This document shows positions 5,188 through 5,282 of a DNA stretch of 5,282 nucleotides, piece after piece. Positions within the stretch are counted from its first letter, which is position 1; every line of letters starts with the position of its first letter. This DNA is from an uncultured Bacilli bacterium (GTDB lineage: Bacteria; Bacillota_I; Bacilli_A; RF39; UBA660), in the NCBI GenBank assembly GCA_951800155.1, contig CATOJL010000101.1:1-5282 (forward strand). Direction: 5' to 3'. A model generated the notes under the pieces. That model saw only the letters and a list, made by a program, of their open reading frames with translations, was not told where the DNA came from and did not search any database. A program made the translations under genes and the position numbers.

Positions 5188-5282
5188 AAGAAAATACTAA
5201 AAAAAGACAGACTTCCCCTTACCCCAAGTAAAAATCAAATTTAACTATCTAAAATATTGGCATTTTGATTAACTAAATTGAT
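5188..5282. other. Right-edge segment without a recognisable gene
   Basis: No complete gene is seen. On the minus strand this is where the first membrane helix of the VanZ-like protein would be expected, but all three frames are interrupted or lack a family match. Two CCCC blocks (TTCCCCTTACCCC, 5213-5225) stand out in the AT-rich background. A 7-base inverted pair AATCAAA/TTTGATT lies in the last 55 bases. Confidence 0.3.

Overview
This is a strongly AT-rich window from a low-GC Bacillota-type bacterium (Clostridia or a related gut lineage). The evidence is the base composition, the AGGAGG-type ribosome binding sites, a TnpV-family protein with a large serine recombinase, a VanZ-like membrane protein, and a heparinase II/III-type lyase. 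Tryptophans in the lyase are coded TGG and TGA is used as a stop, so the genetic code looks standard rather than mycoplasmal.

Layout. (1) Bases 1-1458, plus strand: the 3' part of a heparinase II/III-family polysaccharide lyase that enters from the left edge. (2) 1459-1593: a short structured intergenic stretch with a perfect palindrome, a G-rich dyad and a strong two-way terminator hairpin. (3) 1594-4003, minus strand: a tight three-gene operon, transcribed as large serine recombinase, an unrecognised 80-residue protein, then TnpV. This is the core of a Tn4451/TnpX-like integrative element, with no visible cargo, conjugation or resistance gene. (4) 4004-4162: the recombinase leader, with three copies of a 10-bp direct repeat. 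(5) 4163-4447, minus: an unrecognised 94-residue protein. (6) 4491-4661, minus: a complete tRNA-Gly(UCC) gene with near-consensus promoter, encoded CCA and its own terminator. (7) 4699-4776: a terminator and a 21-bp inverted repeat. (8) 4876-5184, minus: a VanZ-like remnant without a usable start.

How it fits together. Everything from 1594 to 5184 is on the minus strand, facing the lyase gene. The recombinase, 80-residue protein and tnpV are translationally close (18-nt and 4-nt gaps) and end at the terminator at 1561-1594. The likeliest reading is that a small serine-recombinase element sits between the lyase gene and a tRNA-Gly/vanZ chromosomal segment. Its left end would lie in 1459-1566 and its right end either in the repeat-bearing recombinase leader or, if the 94-residue gene belongs to it, near the tRNA 3' end. 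No convincing pair of attachment-site repeats could be fixed by eye, so the boundaries are inference. No defence system, CRISPR array, toxin-antitoxin pair or rRNA was seen. The unexplained parts are the two small proteins and the repeats around the recombinase gene.
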